A stretch of DNA of 64,000 nucleotides from Pseudomonadota bacterium. GTDB taxonomy: Bacteria > Pseudomonadota > Alphaproteobacteria > Rhizobiales > Xanthobacteraceae. The stretch spans positions 62,001 through 126,000 of the forward strand of contig JAEXYA010000051.1 of the NCBI GenBank assembly GCA_023451825.1, in the 5' to 3' direction. A model generated the notes under the pieces. The model had not been told where the DNA came from. It did not search any database and worked only from the letters and a program-made list of their open reading frames with translations. The stretch's first letter is position 1. Each line of letters opens with the position of its first letter. Made by a program: the position numbers and the translations under genes. Shown piece by piece: positions 1 to 8,545 of the stretch.

Positions 1-658
1 TCACCAGAAAGACCGAACCGACCTGCCGGCCATCCATCTCCGCGATCCAGCAGCGCTCGCGTGAGGGATCGAGGCCGTTCAGATATTTGGCGACGATATC
101 GGCCACCAGCGCTTCAAAAGATGCGTCGTAGCCGTATTCGGCGGCATAGAGTGCGCCATGGGCCTGCACGACCCAGCCCATATCGCCGGGCCGCGGATCG
201 CGCAGCGTCGCGGCGGGCGCCGCATCATCGTCCGCACCGAGCAATGCTTCGATGGTCGCCATGGCCTGCACGACGCGCGGTGCATGGGCGCCGAGCCCGG
301 TCAGCATCACCTCCACTTGATCGTGCGAGCCACGATTGAGGCGCCCGAAAGCAAGGCGGCCCTTGGCGGTGAGGCTCAGCAGCTGCTGGCGGCGATCCAA
401 GGCCGATGGCTTTCGCGAGATCAGGCCTTTCTCGGCAAATCCTTTCAACAAGCGGCTGAGATAACCGGCGTCGAGGCCAAGTGTGTCGCCGATTTCGCGC
501 GCGGACAATGCGTCCGTGTGTGCGAGTTCGTAGAGCACCCGCGCTTCGGTGAGCGAGTAGGGGCTTTCCAACAGTTGCTGATCCAGCACGCCCAGATGCC
601 GCGTGTAAAAGCGGTTGAACGACCGAACGGCAGACACATGATTGGCAGGAATACTCAT
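1..658 (-). CDS. MarR-GNAT fusion regulator (partial, C-terminus outside window)
   Basis: This reading frame starts at an ATG at 658 and stays open to the window edge, so about 219 N-terminal residues are visible. Residues 1 to about 145 form a MarR-type winged helix with the typical wing region LSAREIGDTLGLDAGYLSRL and the K-P-S-x-x-D-R-R-Q turn. After a short Ala/Asp-rich linker, residues from about 155 begin a GNAT acetyltransferase fold (LRDPRPGDMGWVVQAHG...), cut before the acetyl-CoA loop. Proteins with this MarR-GNAT order are common in Rhizobiales; the function of the acetyltransferase half is generally unknown. A palindrome just upstream suggests self-regulation. The domain call is firm; the target is not known. 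Confidence 0.88.
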   Translation of the reverse strand, partial: MSIPANHVSAVRSFNRFYTRHLGVLDQQLLESPYSLTEARVLYELAHTDALSAREIGDTLGLDAGYLSRLLKGFAEKGLISRKPSALDRRQQLLSLTAKGRLAFGRLNRGSHDQVEVMLTGLGAHAPRVVQAMATIEALLGADDDAAPAATLRDPRPGDMGWVVQAHGALYAAEYGYDASFEALVADIVAKYLNGLDPSRERCWIAEMDGRQVGSVFLV

Positions 659-668
659 CGTTGCCACT

Positions 669-686
669 GTCAATCAATTAATTGAC
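669..686. promoter_or_regulatory. Palindromic operator candidate upstream of MarR-GNAT gene
   Basis: GTCAAT, six bases, then ATTGAC gives an 18-bp inverted repeat, with a perfect 12-bp core palindrome TCAATTAATTGA at 674-685. It lies 11-28 bases upstream of the MarR-GNAT start codon. MarR dimers bind AT-rich palindromes of this size and often repress their own gene, so autoregulation is a reasonable inference. No binding has been shown. Confidence 0.55.
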
Positions 687-716
687 TTTGGCAAGTATCG
701 AGTGTCCGGCAGCGGC

Positions 717-1283
717 CTACGCCACCATCATGACACGGCTACGCAGCATGGTGCGCGAACGTCCGAGCTGGCGGATCAGCCGGGCTTCGGCGCTTTTCGC
801 ATCGGCATAGCCGCCAAGCCGCTCATAGTGGTCGCGCGCGATCAGCAGGCCCTGATCGGCCTTCGGTCCCGACACCTTGCGCAGCAGATGCTTCACGCCA
901 TCGCGAAACCCGGTCTCATCATAGGGTGAGCGCGCATAGCGGAAGATGCCGGCGCGGGGGCGGTCGCTGGCGCCGATGCGCTGGATGAATTGCTGGGTCT
1001 CCTCGATCCAGCCGCTGTCCAGCACGGCGCCAGCATGGAGAAACATCAGCCAGGATGACCGGGCAGCTTTGGCACCAGCCGCCATCGCCGCTGCGCGCGA
1101 GCCGGTGGAGGTGAGATAGCCGCAGCCGGCCACGTCGGCGACGCGTTCGATCACATCGGTCCCGGCGCGATCGACCAGCAGCACTTCGCGGATCACACCG
1201 GCAGCCGCCCCCGGCACCAGCGCCGCCAGAGTGGCGACCGCGGGCTGTTCGACGCCGTCGGTGGGGATGATCACGCTGAGCAT
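717..1283 (-). CDS. Family 2-type glycosyltransferase (short)
   Basis: The 188-aa protein begins MLSVIIPT, the usual first strand of a GT-A fold, followed by a conserved acidic position (LLVDRAGTD) and a segment LMFLHAGAVLDSGWIEE that resembles the LFLHADT...W stretch of TIGR04283-like glycosyltransferases. At 188 residues it is shorter than most GT2 enzymes, but it covers the nucleotide-sugar-binding half. The canonical DxD-type aspartate appears as HAGA, so activity is uncertain. No membrane segment is evident. It stands alone between the MarR gene and the divergent radical SAM gene. Donor and acceptor cannot be told from sequence. Confidence 0.7.
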   Translation of the reverse strand: MLSVIIPTDGVEQPAVATLAALVPGAAAGVIREVLLVDRAGTDVIERVADVAGCGYLTSTGSRAAAMAAGAKAARSSWLMFLHAGAVLDSGWIEETQQFIQRIGASDRPRAGIFRYARSPYDETGFRDGVKHLLRKVSGPKADQGLLIARDHYERLGGYADAKSAEARLIRQLGRSRTMLRSRVMMVA

Positions 1284-1446
1284 GGAAGTGGATAATACCT
1301 CAAAGCTGGTGCAACTGCGTTAGCATGTCGTCATACTGCGCACAGCTGCCAATGCTATTCATGGCTAAGACGCCATCCATGTGGGAAAGCCCACAAGACT
1401 GCGTCTTTGTTCTTGATATGTTCTTTGAAGCTGATAGCGTGGCTTC
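1284..1446. promoter_or_regulatory. Divergent intergenic region, glycosyltransferase / radical SAM gene
   Basis: This 163-base spacer must hold the promoters of two divergent genes. I see no convincing palindrome or consensus promoter pair and no strong Shine-Dalgarno before the ATG at 1447. Confidence 0.35.
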
Positions 1447-2619
1447 ATGAATCAGAACGCCGCAGCCTTTCAGATGCCGACTGCTCCCGCGCCGTCCGAA
1501 ATCGCGGGAATGCCATCGCCGTTATCGTCGCCCTTTCCCGCGATCGAGGTTGCGATCGACCGCCAGCGGCGGCGCGGGCGCGGCGCTCAATCCAATGACA
1601 GCGGCCGGTATGAGAAAGAGGCGCGGGTCGCCTTCGACGATGGCTGGCAGAGCCTCGACGATCTGCCGCCGTTCAAGACGACCGTGGCGACGGACACGGC
1701 GCGAAAAGTCATCACGCGCAACGAGTCGCCGGATATCGGCTTCGACCGGTCGATCAATCCCTATCGTGGCTGCGAGCATGGCTGCGTCTACTGCTTCGCA
1801 CGTCCGACCCATGCCTATCTTGGCCTGTCGCCGGGACTGGATTTCGAATCAAAGCTGTTCGTGAAGCCGGATGCGCCGGCGCTGCTGGAGAAGGAGCTTT
1901 CGGCGGCGGAATACGAGCCGAAAATGATAGCGATCGGCACCAACACCGATCCGTATCAGCCGATCGAGCGCGAACGTCAGGTGATGCGCGGGATTCTCGA
2001 AGTGCTGGAAAAGACCGGGCATCCGGTTGGAATCGTCACGAAGTCGGCGCTGGTTACACGCGACATCGATATTCTCGCGCGGATGGCGAAGCGCAATCTT
2101 GCCAAGGTGGCGCTGTCGGTGACCTCGCTCGATCCCAAACTGGCGCGCACCATGGAGCCGCGCGCTTCGACGCCGCCGAAGCGTCTGGAAGCGTTGCGGC
2201 AGCTCTCCGAGGCCGGCATTCCGACCACGGTGATGGTCGCACCGGTGATCCCGGCGCTGAATGACAGCGAGATCGAGCGCATTCTCGATGCCGCCGCCCA
2301 TGCGGGGGTGAAGGAAGCGAGCTACGTTTTGCTGCGCCTGCCGCTGGAGGTGCGCGATCTCTTCCGTGAGTGGCTGATGGCCAATTACCCGGATCGCTAT
2401 CGCCATGTCTTCACGCTGATCCGCGAAATGCGCGACGGCCGCGATTACGATTCGCAATGGGGCACGCGCATGAAGGGCACCGGGCCGATGGCCTGGATGA
2501 TCGGCCGCCGTTTCGAGGTCGCCTGCGCCAAGCTCGGCCTCAACAAGAAACGTTCGAAGCTCACGCTCGATCATTTCGCCAAGCCGGCGGGAGCCGGCCA
2601 GCAACTGAATTTGTTTTAG
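1447..2619 (+). CDS. PA0069-family radical SAM protein (SplB-like)
   Basis: This 390-aa protein carries the radical SAM signature C109-x3-C113-x2-C116 in NPYRGCEHGCVYCFARPTH, which binds a 4Fe-4S cluster that cleaves S-adenosylmethionine. The segments IAIGTNTDPYQPIER and VTKSALVTRDIDIL are typical of the PA0069 group, related to spore photoproduct lyase-like proteins. The N-terminal 90 residues are low-complexity and basic (DRQRRRGRGAQSND), also usual in the group. The substrate is unknown; a DNA or RNA repair or modification role has been suggested by similarity only. The gene is monocistronic and followed directly by a palindromic repeat. Confidence 0.88.
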   Translation: MNQNAAAFQMPTAPAPSEIAGMPSPLSSPFPAIEVAIDRQRRRGRGAQSNDSGRYEKEARVAFDDGWQSLDDLPPFKTTVATDTARKVITRNESPDIGFDRSINPYRGCEHGCVYCFARPTHAYLGLSPGLDFESKLFVKPDAPALLEKELSAAEYEPKMIAIGTNTDPYQPIERERQVMRGILEVLEKTGHPVGIVTKSALVTRDIDILARMAKRNLAKVALSVTSLDPKLARTMEPRASTPPKRLEALRQLSEAGIPTTVMVAPVIPALNDSEIERILDAAAHAGVKEASYVLLRLPLEVRDLFREWLMANYPDRYRHVFTLIREMRDGRDYDSQWGTRMKGTGPMAWMIGRRFEVACAKLGLNKKRSKLTLDHFAKPAGAGQQLNLF

Positions 2620-2621
2620 TT

Positions 2622-2704
2622 CGTCATTGCGAGGAGCGAAGCGACGAAGCAATCCAGGAGCTACAAGCGAAGAACTGGATTGCTTCGCTCCGCTCGCAAT
2701 GACG
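2622..2704. repeat. Palindromic intergenic repeat, family A copy 1
   Basis: The element starts CGTCATTGCGAG and ends with its reverse complement CTCGCAATGACG; inside are GAAGCAATCCAG and CTGGATTGCTTC arms. The centre (GAGCTACAAGCGAAGAA) is not palindromic. The same element recurs at 11542, 14609 and 34052. It lies just after the stop codon of the radical SAM gene and could fold as a long hairpin in RNA. Confidence 0.9.
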
Positions 2705-2830
2705 ACAGGTTTTACTCCTGAAGGTCTCGCAATCTTGGGAGCAACTCGGGGGAGGGGCGTCGACCGGAAACCAGAGCCGGCCGGCGACCCTTCTCCGCTT
2801 TTTGCGTCGCTTGATCTGGAGGACTGCAAA

Positions 2831-3288
2831 ATGACGACTGACAATCGACCGAAGCTGGTACCGCGCCTGACTGCAGTGACCCTCGGTGTCCACGACATTC
2901 GTCGCAGCATCGCGTTCTACGAAGCATTGGGTTTCACGCGAAAAGCCAAGGAAACCGGGGAGGCCATCGCCTTCTACGACACCGGCGCCAGCCTGCTGGC
3001 GCTGTTTCCGTGGGATCAATTGGCCGATGATGCCAAACTACCCGAGCAGCCGCGCCCGCAAGCGTTTCGCGGGACGACGATGGGCTGGAATTGCCGCTCG
3101 CCTGAGGAGGTCGATCCGTGCTGGAATTCGCCGTCGCCTGCGGCGCGACATTGATCAAGCCAGCGCACAAGACCGAGTATGGCGGCTATTCCGGCTATTT
3201 CGCAGATCCCGACGGCCATGCCTGGGACGTGGTGGTGGCGCCGGGCATCGAAGTCGGCGACGACCGGCGGGTGCATCTGGCGGATTGA
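2831..3288 (+). pseudogene. VOC-family (glyoxalase-like) protein, frameshifted
   Basis: Translation from the ATG at 2831 (GGAGG at 2818-2822) gives a VOC fold start: LVPRLTAVTLGVHDIRRSIAFYEALGF. The frame is right until about 3112 (CRSPEEVD), then runs into an unrelated tail. A sister frame resumes the family sequence at once (VLEFAVACGATLIKPAHKT, then YFADPDGHAWDVVVAPG) and ends at 3288. A single missing base around 3113-3118 explains it, for example GCC read as CC before GTG. Joined, the protein would be about 152 aa with two beta-alpha-beta-beta-beta modules, as expected. Either it is a real pseudogene or the base was lost in sequencing. Confidence 0.82.
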
Positions 3289-3296
3289 GCATCGCT

Positions 3297-3316
3297 GTCC
3301 CGGCTTTCGCCGGGAC
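3297..3316. repeat. Short hairpin, possible remnant of the CCGGCG repeat family
   Basis: GTCCCGGC, a TTTC loop and GCCGGGAC form a perfect 8-bp stem directly after the VOC stop. It resembles the arms of the larger repeat at 19238-19356. There is no T-run, so a terminator role is doubtful. Confidence 0.6.
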
Positions 3317-3389
3317 GACGTGCTGGGATAACGGGCATGGTCTCCGGTTCCCGGTTGCGCGCGTGGGGCGGGATGCGCACGATCCACCC

Positions 3390-4145
3390 ATGATTCGGGA
3401 TACCAAGACCAAACCGGCCAAGGCGTCGCCAAAGACGACGGCTGCCAAGCCGCGCAAGCCGACCGTGGTGGCTGGCCCGCCCAGCTTCAAACGCGAGCGT
3501 GCGCTGCTGAAGCAAAGCATCTGGCCCGTGGCGGGCTGCGACGAGGCCGGCCGCGGTCCGCTGGCCGGCCCGGTGGTGGCTGCCGCGGTGATCCTGGATC
3601 CCAAGCGCATTCCCAAGGGTCTCGACGATTCCAAGAAGCTGACCGAGGCCAAGCGCGATGCGCTGTTCGAGGACATCTGCGCAACGTCATCTTTCGCCGT
3701 CGCCTATGCCTCGCCCGCGCGGATCGACCGGGACAATATTTTGCGCGCTTCGCTGTGGGCGCTGGCCCGCGCCGTCGCCTCGCTGCCGGAAGCGCCGAAG
3801 CACGTCTTTGTCGATGGCCGCGACAAGATCGACACCACAGCCAATTGCGAAGCCGTCATCGGCGGCGACGCGCTGGTGCTGTCCATTGCAGCCGCCTCGA
3901 TCATCGCAAAGGTCTCGCGCGACCGGCTGATGTGCCGGCTTGCCGAGCAATGCCCGGGCTATGGCTTCGAGGTCCACAAGGGCTACGGCGTGCCGCAGCA
4001 TCTCAAAGCGCTCAACGAATTCGGCCCAAGCATCCATCACCGGAGCCTGTTTGCCCCGGTGGTCGCTGCGCGGCTCCGGCGCGAAACTATCGTGATCGAG
4101 ACCGAGGTCGTCACGGTCCAGGCGACCCTCGGCCTCTCGGCCTGA
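3390..4145 (+). CDS. rnhB: Ribonuclease HII
   Basis: RNase HII cleaves the RNA strand of RNA-DNA hybrids and excises single ribonucleotides misincorporated in DNA. The 251-aa protein has the family signature AGCDEAGRGPLAGPVVAAAVIL with catalytic Asp51 and Glu52, then DDSKKLTEAKRD, the third acidic site in HVFVDGRDKI, and AAASIIAKVSRDRLM. The C-terminal HKGYGVPQHLKAL is also typical. The first 45 residues are a basic Lys/Ala/Pro-rich extension (MIRDTKTKPAKASPK...) that is longer than in E. coli RnhB but seen in Rhizobiales. A shorter version starting nearer the core cannot be excluded. Confidence 0.96.
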   Translation: MIRDTKTKPAKASPKTTAAKPRKPTVVAGPPSFKRERALLKQSIWPVAGCDEAGRGPLAGPVVAAAVILDPKRIPKGLDDSKKLTEAKRDALFEDICATSSFAVAYASPARIDRDNILRASLWALARAVASLPEAPKHVFVDGRDKIDTTANCEAVIGGDALVLSIAAASIIAKVSRDRLMCRLAEQCPGYGFEVHKGYGVPQHLKALNEFGPSIHHRSLFAPVVAARLRRETIVIETEVVTVQATLGLSA

Positions 4146-4223
4146 CCGGCCGCGGTTGCCTCGAAAGGCCGCCCGCCGTATCACCTGTGGGCTTTCATCA
4201 TTCGCGGGCCGGTCCGGACGTTC

Positions 4224-5726
4224 ATGCGCTTCACTTCCCTGATCGTCGAACTGATCCGCGCCCGGCCGCGGCTGGTGTTCTGGATCGTGGTGCTGTGCCA
4301 GGCGCTGCTTTGGCTCGTGGTGCCGTTGCTGCTCTATCGCGGCCCGCCCGGCGATCTCGCCACCGTGCTGGCCTATGGCCGGGAATATCAGGTCGGGACC
4401 GAATTCGGCCCGCCGCTGGCCTATTGGCTGGCTGATCTTGCCTTCCGCGCTGCCGGCAGTCACATCTTTGGCGTCTATCTGCTGGCGCAGATCTGCGCCG
4501 TCCTGATGTTTCGCGCGGTCTATCAGCTCGGCCGCCATATCGTTGGCGGCCCGCAGGCGGTGATCGCCGTGTTGCTGACCATGACGGTCACGGCCTTCAG
4601 TACACCGGGCATCGAATTCGGCCCGCTGGTGCTGGCGCGTCCGCTGTGGGCGATGTTCCTGCTGCACGCCTGGCTCGCCATCGGGCAGGGGCGCCGCAGC
4701 GCCTGGTTCGCGCTCTCCATTGAAGCCGGGCTGCTGTTGCTGACCACGCCGCAAGCCATGTGGCTGCTGCCTTTGCCACTGCTGTTCGGCCTCGCCACCA
4801 CGCGTGGCCGGCGCAATCTGGCCTCGCTCGATCCGTTCTTCGCAATGATCGTCATTGCGGTGCTGGCGCTGCCCTATGCCGTCTGGGTGATCCGCTCGGG
4901 CTCTAGCGTGCTGCCACCGCCGCCGGTGCTCACCGACCTCGTGAGCAAGTCCCAGCAATGGGGCATCCTGATCGCGTGGCTGGTGGCCGCCACCGTCGGC
5001 GTGTTCGTGCTGACGGCCATGAACTGGCGCCGCCTCGTGCCTGAAGGCGAGGATGCCCCGGTGATCTTCCGCGCGCCGGTCGATGCAACGGCGCGCGCCT
5101 ATGTGTATTTCTTCGCGTTCGCTCCGGCGCTGCTCGGCAGCCTGTCTGCCGCACTCTACGGCCGCGAGAATGTCGTCGGCGGCACCGGCATTGCGCTGGT
5201 GATGTCCGGTCTCGCCATCGTTGTTGCGTCCGGCAATCTGATTGCGCTGCGGCGCCAGCGCGTGCTGCGTAAAGTCTGGGCTGGCGCGATCGTGGCACCC
5301 GCACTGGCCGTGCTCGCCGGTGTCATCCTGTTCCCGTGGGTTGACGGTCCCGAAGATCGCACTGCGCTGCCGGCGCGTGAGATCGGTCGTTTCTTCGGCG
5401 AAAATTTCGAGCGTCGCACCGGGCAGAAGCTGCAGACTGTCGCCGGCGATCCGCAACTGGCCGCATTGATCGGCATGAGCGCCTCGCGGCCCCATGTCCT
5501 GAATGATGCGCAGCCCGAGCGGACGCCCTGGATCACGCAGGCGAAATTCATGGAAACCGGCGGCGTCGTGGTCTGGCGCGCGACGGATACGATCGGCACG
5601 CCGCCTGCCGATCTCGTTGCACGTTTTCCTGGCCTGGTGCCGGAAGTGCCGCGCGCCTTCGATCGGCTGATCAATGGCAGTCGCCCGGTGCTGCGGGTCG
5701 GCTGGGCGATTATCCGGCCGAAGTAA
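4224..5726 (+). CDS. Family 39-type membrane glycosyltransferase
   Basis: The 500-aa protein is strongly hydrophobic, with about 10-12 predicted membrane segments, for example residues 15-37 (LVFWIVVLCQALLWLVVPLL) and 110-130. It matches the ArnT/PMT-like GT39 architecture: an N-terminal loop after the first membrane span containing GREYQVGTEFGPPLAYWLAD, multiple spans, and a soluble C-terminal part from about residue 375 (PAREIGRFFGENFERR...). Such enzymes use polyprenyl-phosphate sugars in the periplasm to decorate lipids or proteins. The substrate here is unknown. It sits 78 bases downstream of rnhB in the same direction. Confidence 0.78.
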   Translation: MRFTSLIVELIRARPRLVFWIVVLCQALLWLVVPLLLYRGPPGDLATVLAYGREYQVGTEFGPPLAYWLADLAFRAAGSHIFGVYLLAQICAVLMFRAVYQLGRHIVGGPQAVIAVLLTMTVTAFSTPGIEFGPLVLARPLWAMFLLHAWLAIGQGRRSAWFALSIEAGLLLLTTPQAMWLLPLPLLFGLATTRGRRNLASLDPFFAMIVIAVLALPYAVWVIRSGSSVLPPPPVLTDLVSKSQQWGILIAWLVAATVGVFVLTAMNWRRLVPEGEDAPVIFRAPVDATARAYVYFFAFAPALLGSLSAALYGRENVVGGTGIALVMSGLAIVVASGNLIALRRQRVLRKVWAGAIVAPALAVLAGVILFPWVDGPEDRTALPAREIGRFFGENFERRTGQKLQTVAGDPQLAALIGMSASRPHVLNDAQPERTPWITQAKFMETGGVVVWRATDTIGTPPADLVARFPGLVPEVPRAFDRLINGSRPVLRVGWAIIRPK

Positions 5727-5734
5727 CTCGGTCC

Positions 5735-5844
5735 CTCATGGTGAGGAGGCGCCTCTTGGCGCCGTCTCGAACCATGAGATGGCGGGCTCCGGAGCGCGCG
5801 GTCATCCTTCGAGACGCGGCCAAGAGGCCGCTCCTCAGGATGAG
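5735..5844. repeat. Palindromic intergenic repeat, family F
   Basis: Outer arms are CTCATGGTGAGGAG at the left and CTCCTCAGGATGAG at the right; inner segments contain GCCTCTTGGCGCCGTCTCGAA and TTCGAGACGCGGCCAAGAGGC arms. It fills the space between the convergent glycosyltransferase and uracil-DNA glycosylase genes. Only one copy was found in the window, but its form is that of a dispersed palindromic element. Confidence 0.75.
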
Positions 5845-5851
5845 GGCGGAG

Positions 5852-6676
5852 TTAGGTTTGCGCTACTTCCAGCGCCTTCGCCACCGAACGCAAATCCATC
5901 CAGGTCAACCGCTTGTATGACGGCGAGCGCAGCAAATAAGCCGGGTGGAAGGTCGCAATCGCTTTGATCTTGCGAGTCCCGGTGTCGTACTCCGCCCATC
6001 GCCCACGCGACTTCATGATGCCGTCGCGGGTCTGCAACAGCGTCTGCGTCGAGGGATTGCCCAGCGTCACCAGGATGTCTGGATTCACCAGCTCGATCTG
6101 GCGCTGGATGAAGGGCAGGCAGATCTGAGTCTCCTGCGGCGTCGGCGTGCGGTTGCCCGGCGGGCGCCACGGGATGACATTGGCGATATAGACCGAGGTG
6201 CGGTCCAGTCCGATCGCCTTCAGCATCAAATCGAGCAATTTGCCGGAGCGGCCCACAAAGGGCAGGCCCTCGATATCCTCGTCGCGGCCGGGAGCCTCGC
6301 CGACAAACATGATCCGCGCCTGTGGATTGCCATCGGAAAACACCAGGCGAGTCGCTGTGCCCTTCAGCGCGCAGCCATCAAAGGCTTCCAACATGCCGCG
6401 GAGGGCATCCAGCGTCGGCGCGGTCCGGGCCACCTCGCGGGCGGCTGCCACGGCAATGTCGGGGGCCACTTCGGTCTTGGTCGGTGCCGGCCGCGGCGCC
6501 TGGCTTGGCATGCCAGTGAGCGGCGGGCGCTTCGGCGATGCCTCGCTGGGCGCATGCAGCCCGATATCGTCGTCCAGCAGCCGGTTGACCGGCTCGTCCA
6601 TGAGCGCGCAATCGACCCCGGCCTCCAGATAGAAGGCGAGCAGCTGCGCGACGGTGGGGGCGGGTTCGAGCATCAT
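5852..6676 (-). CDS. Uracil-DNA glycosylase, family 4-like
   Basis: The 274-aa protein has a low-complexity N-terminal 95 residues and a UDG fold after that. Motif 1 reads MFVGEAPGRDEDIEGLPFVG at about 116-135, followed by PWRPPGNRTPTPQE and the family-4 histidine motif TFHPAYLLRSP. It removes uracil from DNA to start base excision repair. Family 4 enzymes usually hold a 4Fe-4S cluster through four cysteines, but only three Cys are present in the whole protein and the first of the usual C-x2-C pair seems to be Phe (FDGC). This looks like the cluster-poor alphaproteobacterial form. It is convergent with the glycosyltransferase gene. Confidence 0.88.
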   Translation of the reverse strand: MMLEPAPTVAQLLAFYLEAGVDCALMDEPVNRLLDDDIGLHAPSEASPKRPPLTGMPSQAPRPAPTKTEVAPDIAVAAAREVARTAPTLDALRGMLEAFDGCALKGTATRLVFSDGNPQARIMFVGEAPGRDEDIEGLPFVGRSGKLLDLMLKAIGLDRTSVYIANVIPWRPPGNRTPTPQETQICLPFIQRQIELVNPDILVTLGNPSTQTLLQTRDGIMKSRGRWAEYDTGTRKIKAIATFHPAYLLRSPSYKRLTWMDLRSVAKALEVAQT

Positions 6677-6829
6677 GGCGATGCTTCAGGTATGCCAGCA
6701 TCCGGCCGGGATCGCCACCCGTGGAAGTGCTCCCTGTGCATTTCGGTGGTTGTTCTCTGGTCAAAAATCGGAAACAACACCCATTAGAAGCGTTCTGAAT
6801 GGGTTGGAAACGGGTCTGAGATCAAGATT

Positions 6830-8488
6830 ATGAGCACTGAAGAACTTCCGCCGCGCGAGAGTATGGAATTCGACGTCGTGATCGTCGGCGCCGGCCCATC
6901 TGGCCTGTCGGCCGCGATCCGGCTGAAGCAGCTCAATGCGGACCTGTCCATCGTCGTGGTCGAGAAGGGTTCCGAAGTCGGTGCCCACATCCTGTCCGGC
7001 GCCGTGATCGATCCGGTCAATCTCGACAAGCTGATCCCCGACTGGCGCGAGGACGCGGACTGCCCGCTGAAGACCCAGGTCAAGGACGACCAGTTCATCC
7101 TGACCACTGAAACCGGCGGCATCAACCTGCCGAATTTCATCAATCCGCCGCTGATGAACAACCACCACTGCTACATCACGTCGCTCGGCATGGTGACGCG
7201 CTGGCTCGGTGCCAAGGCGGAAGCGCTCGGCGTCGAAATCTATCCGGGCTTTGCCGCGACCGAAACGCTGTATGACGACAATGGCGCGGTGCGCGGTATC
7301 GCGACCGGTGACATGGGAATCGGCCGCGACGGCAAGCCGAAGGATTCATTCACCCGCGGCATGGAGCTGCTCGGCAAATACACGCTGTTCGCCGAAGGCG
7401 CGCGTGGTTCGCTGACCAAGCAGGTGATCGCCAAATTCGCGCTGGACAAGGATTGCGAGCCGCCGAAATTCGGTATCGGCCTCAAGGAAATCTGGCAGAT
7501 CGATCCCGCCAAGCACAAGAAGGGCCTGGTGCAGCACACGATGGGCTGGCCGCTCCCGGACAATGTCGGTGGCGGTTCGTTCCTTTATCACTACGGCGAC
7601 AATCTCGTGGCTGTCGGCTTCGTCGTTCATCTGAACTACGAGAATCCGTATCTCTATCCGTTCGAGGAATTCCAGCGGATGAAGACCCATCCGAAGATCC
7701 GCGACACCTTCGTCGGCGCCAAGCGCCTGGCCTATGGTTCGCGCGCGATCACCGAGGGTGGCTATCAGTCGGTGCCGAAGCTGGTGTTCCCCGGCGGTGC
7801 GCTGATCGGCTGCGCTGCCGGCTTCGTCAACGTGCCGCGCATCAAGGGCGTGCATAACGCCATGGGCACTGGCATGCAGGCCGCCGAGCACGTTGCTGCC
7901 GCGCTCGCGGCCGGCCGCGCCAATGACGAACTGACCGAATATGAGAACGGCTGGCGCAGCTCGTCGGTCGGTCAGGACCTCTACAAGGTTCGCAACGTCA
8001 AGCCGTTCCTGTCGAAATTCGGCAACCGCATCGGCATGCTGTTCGCTGGCTTCGACATGTGGTGCAACACGCTCGGTTTCTCGCTGTTCGGCACGCAGAA
8101 GCACGCCAAGCCGGACCGCAAGACGCTGAAGCCGGCGAAAGAATACAAGCCGATCCCGTATCCGAAGCCGGACGGCAAGATCACCTTCGATCGTCTCTCC
8201 TCGGTGTTCATGTCGAACACCAATCACGAGGAAGACCAGCCGATCCATCTGAAGGTCGCCGACATGGCGCTGCAGAAGTCGTCGGAACACGATGTCTTCG
8301 CCGGGCCGTCGAACCGTTATTGCCCGGCCGGCGTGTATGAGTGGGTCGGCGAGGGCCAGGAGCCGCGCTTCCAGATCAATGCGCAGAACTGCGTCCACTG
8401 CAAAACCTGCGACATCAAGGACCCCAACGGCAACATCACCTGGGTGCCGCCGGAAGGCGGCGGCGGTCCGAACTACGAGGCGATGTAA
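6830..8488 (+). CDS. Electron-transfer flavoprotein-ubiquinone oxidoreductase
   Basis: ETF-QO passes electrons from acyl-CoA dehydrogenases, through ETF, to ubiquinone at the inner membrane. The 552-aa length fits the family (about 550). An FAD-binding Rossmann motif lies near residue 15 (VIVGAGPSGLSAAI), and the ubiquinone/FAD domain includes GCAAGFVNVPRIKG. The C-terminal ferredoxin-like 4Fe-4S site is complete: C498, then C521-x2-C524-x2-C527 (CPAGVYEW ... CVHCKTCDIKDP). The window's acyl-CoA dehydrogenase and enoyl-CoA hydratases are the sort of enzymes it would serve. It is followed by a GC-rich hairpin. Confidence 0.97.
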   Translation: MSTEELPPRESMEFDVVIVGAGPSGLSAAIRLKQLNADLSIVVVEKGSEVGAHILSGAVIDPVNLDKLIPDWREDADCPLKTQVKDDQFILTTETGGINLPNFINPPLMNNHHCYITSLGMVTRWLGAKAEALGVEIYPGFAATETLYDDNGAVRGIATGDMGIGRDGKPKDSFTRGMELLGKYTLFAEGARGSLTKQVIAKFALDKDCEPPKFGIGLKEIWQIDPAKHKKGLVQHTMGWPLPDNVGGGSFLYHYGDNLVAVGFVVHLNYENPYLYPFEEFQRMKTHPKIRDTFVGAKRLAYGSRAITEGGYQSVPKLVFPGGALIGCAAGFVNVPRIKGVHNAMGTGMQAAEHVAAALAAGRANDELTEYENGWRSSSVGQDLYKVRNVKPFLSKFGNRIGMLFAGFDMWCNTLGFSLFGTQKHAKPDRKTLKPAKEYKPIPYPKPDGKITFDRLSSVFMSNTNHEEDQPIHLKVADMALQKSSEHDVFAGPSNRYCPAGVYEWVGEGQEPRFQINAQNCVHCKTCDIKDPNGNITWVPPEGGGGPNYEAM

Positions 8489-8522
8489 CGTCCGATTCGC
8501 CTTTGGGCACAAAGTCGTGAGC

Positions 8523-8545
8523 GGGGCGCCGGCCAACGGCGCCCC
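8523..8545 (+). terminator. Terminator-like hairpin after ETF-QO
   Basis: GGGGCGCC, a seven-base loop and GGCGCCCC form a perfect 8-bp GC stem 35 bases after the ETF-QO stop. Only a short TATT follows, so the T-tract is weak. Confidence 0.6.

Noticed and set aside
3687..5495. A 602-codon open frame on the minus strand under rnhB and the membrane glycosyltransferase gene.
   Set aside because: It is antisense to two confident genes. Its translation is rich in Arg, Gln, His and Asp with no fold or motif, which is what a GC-rich complement gives.
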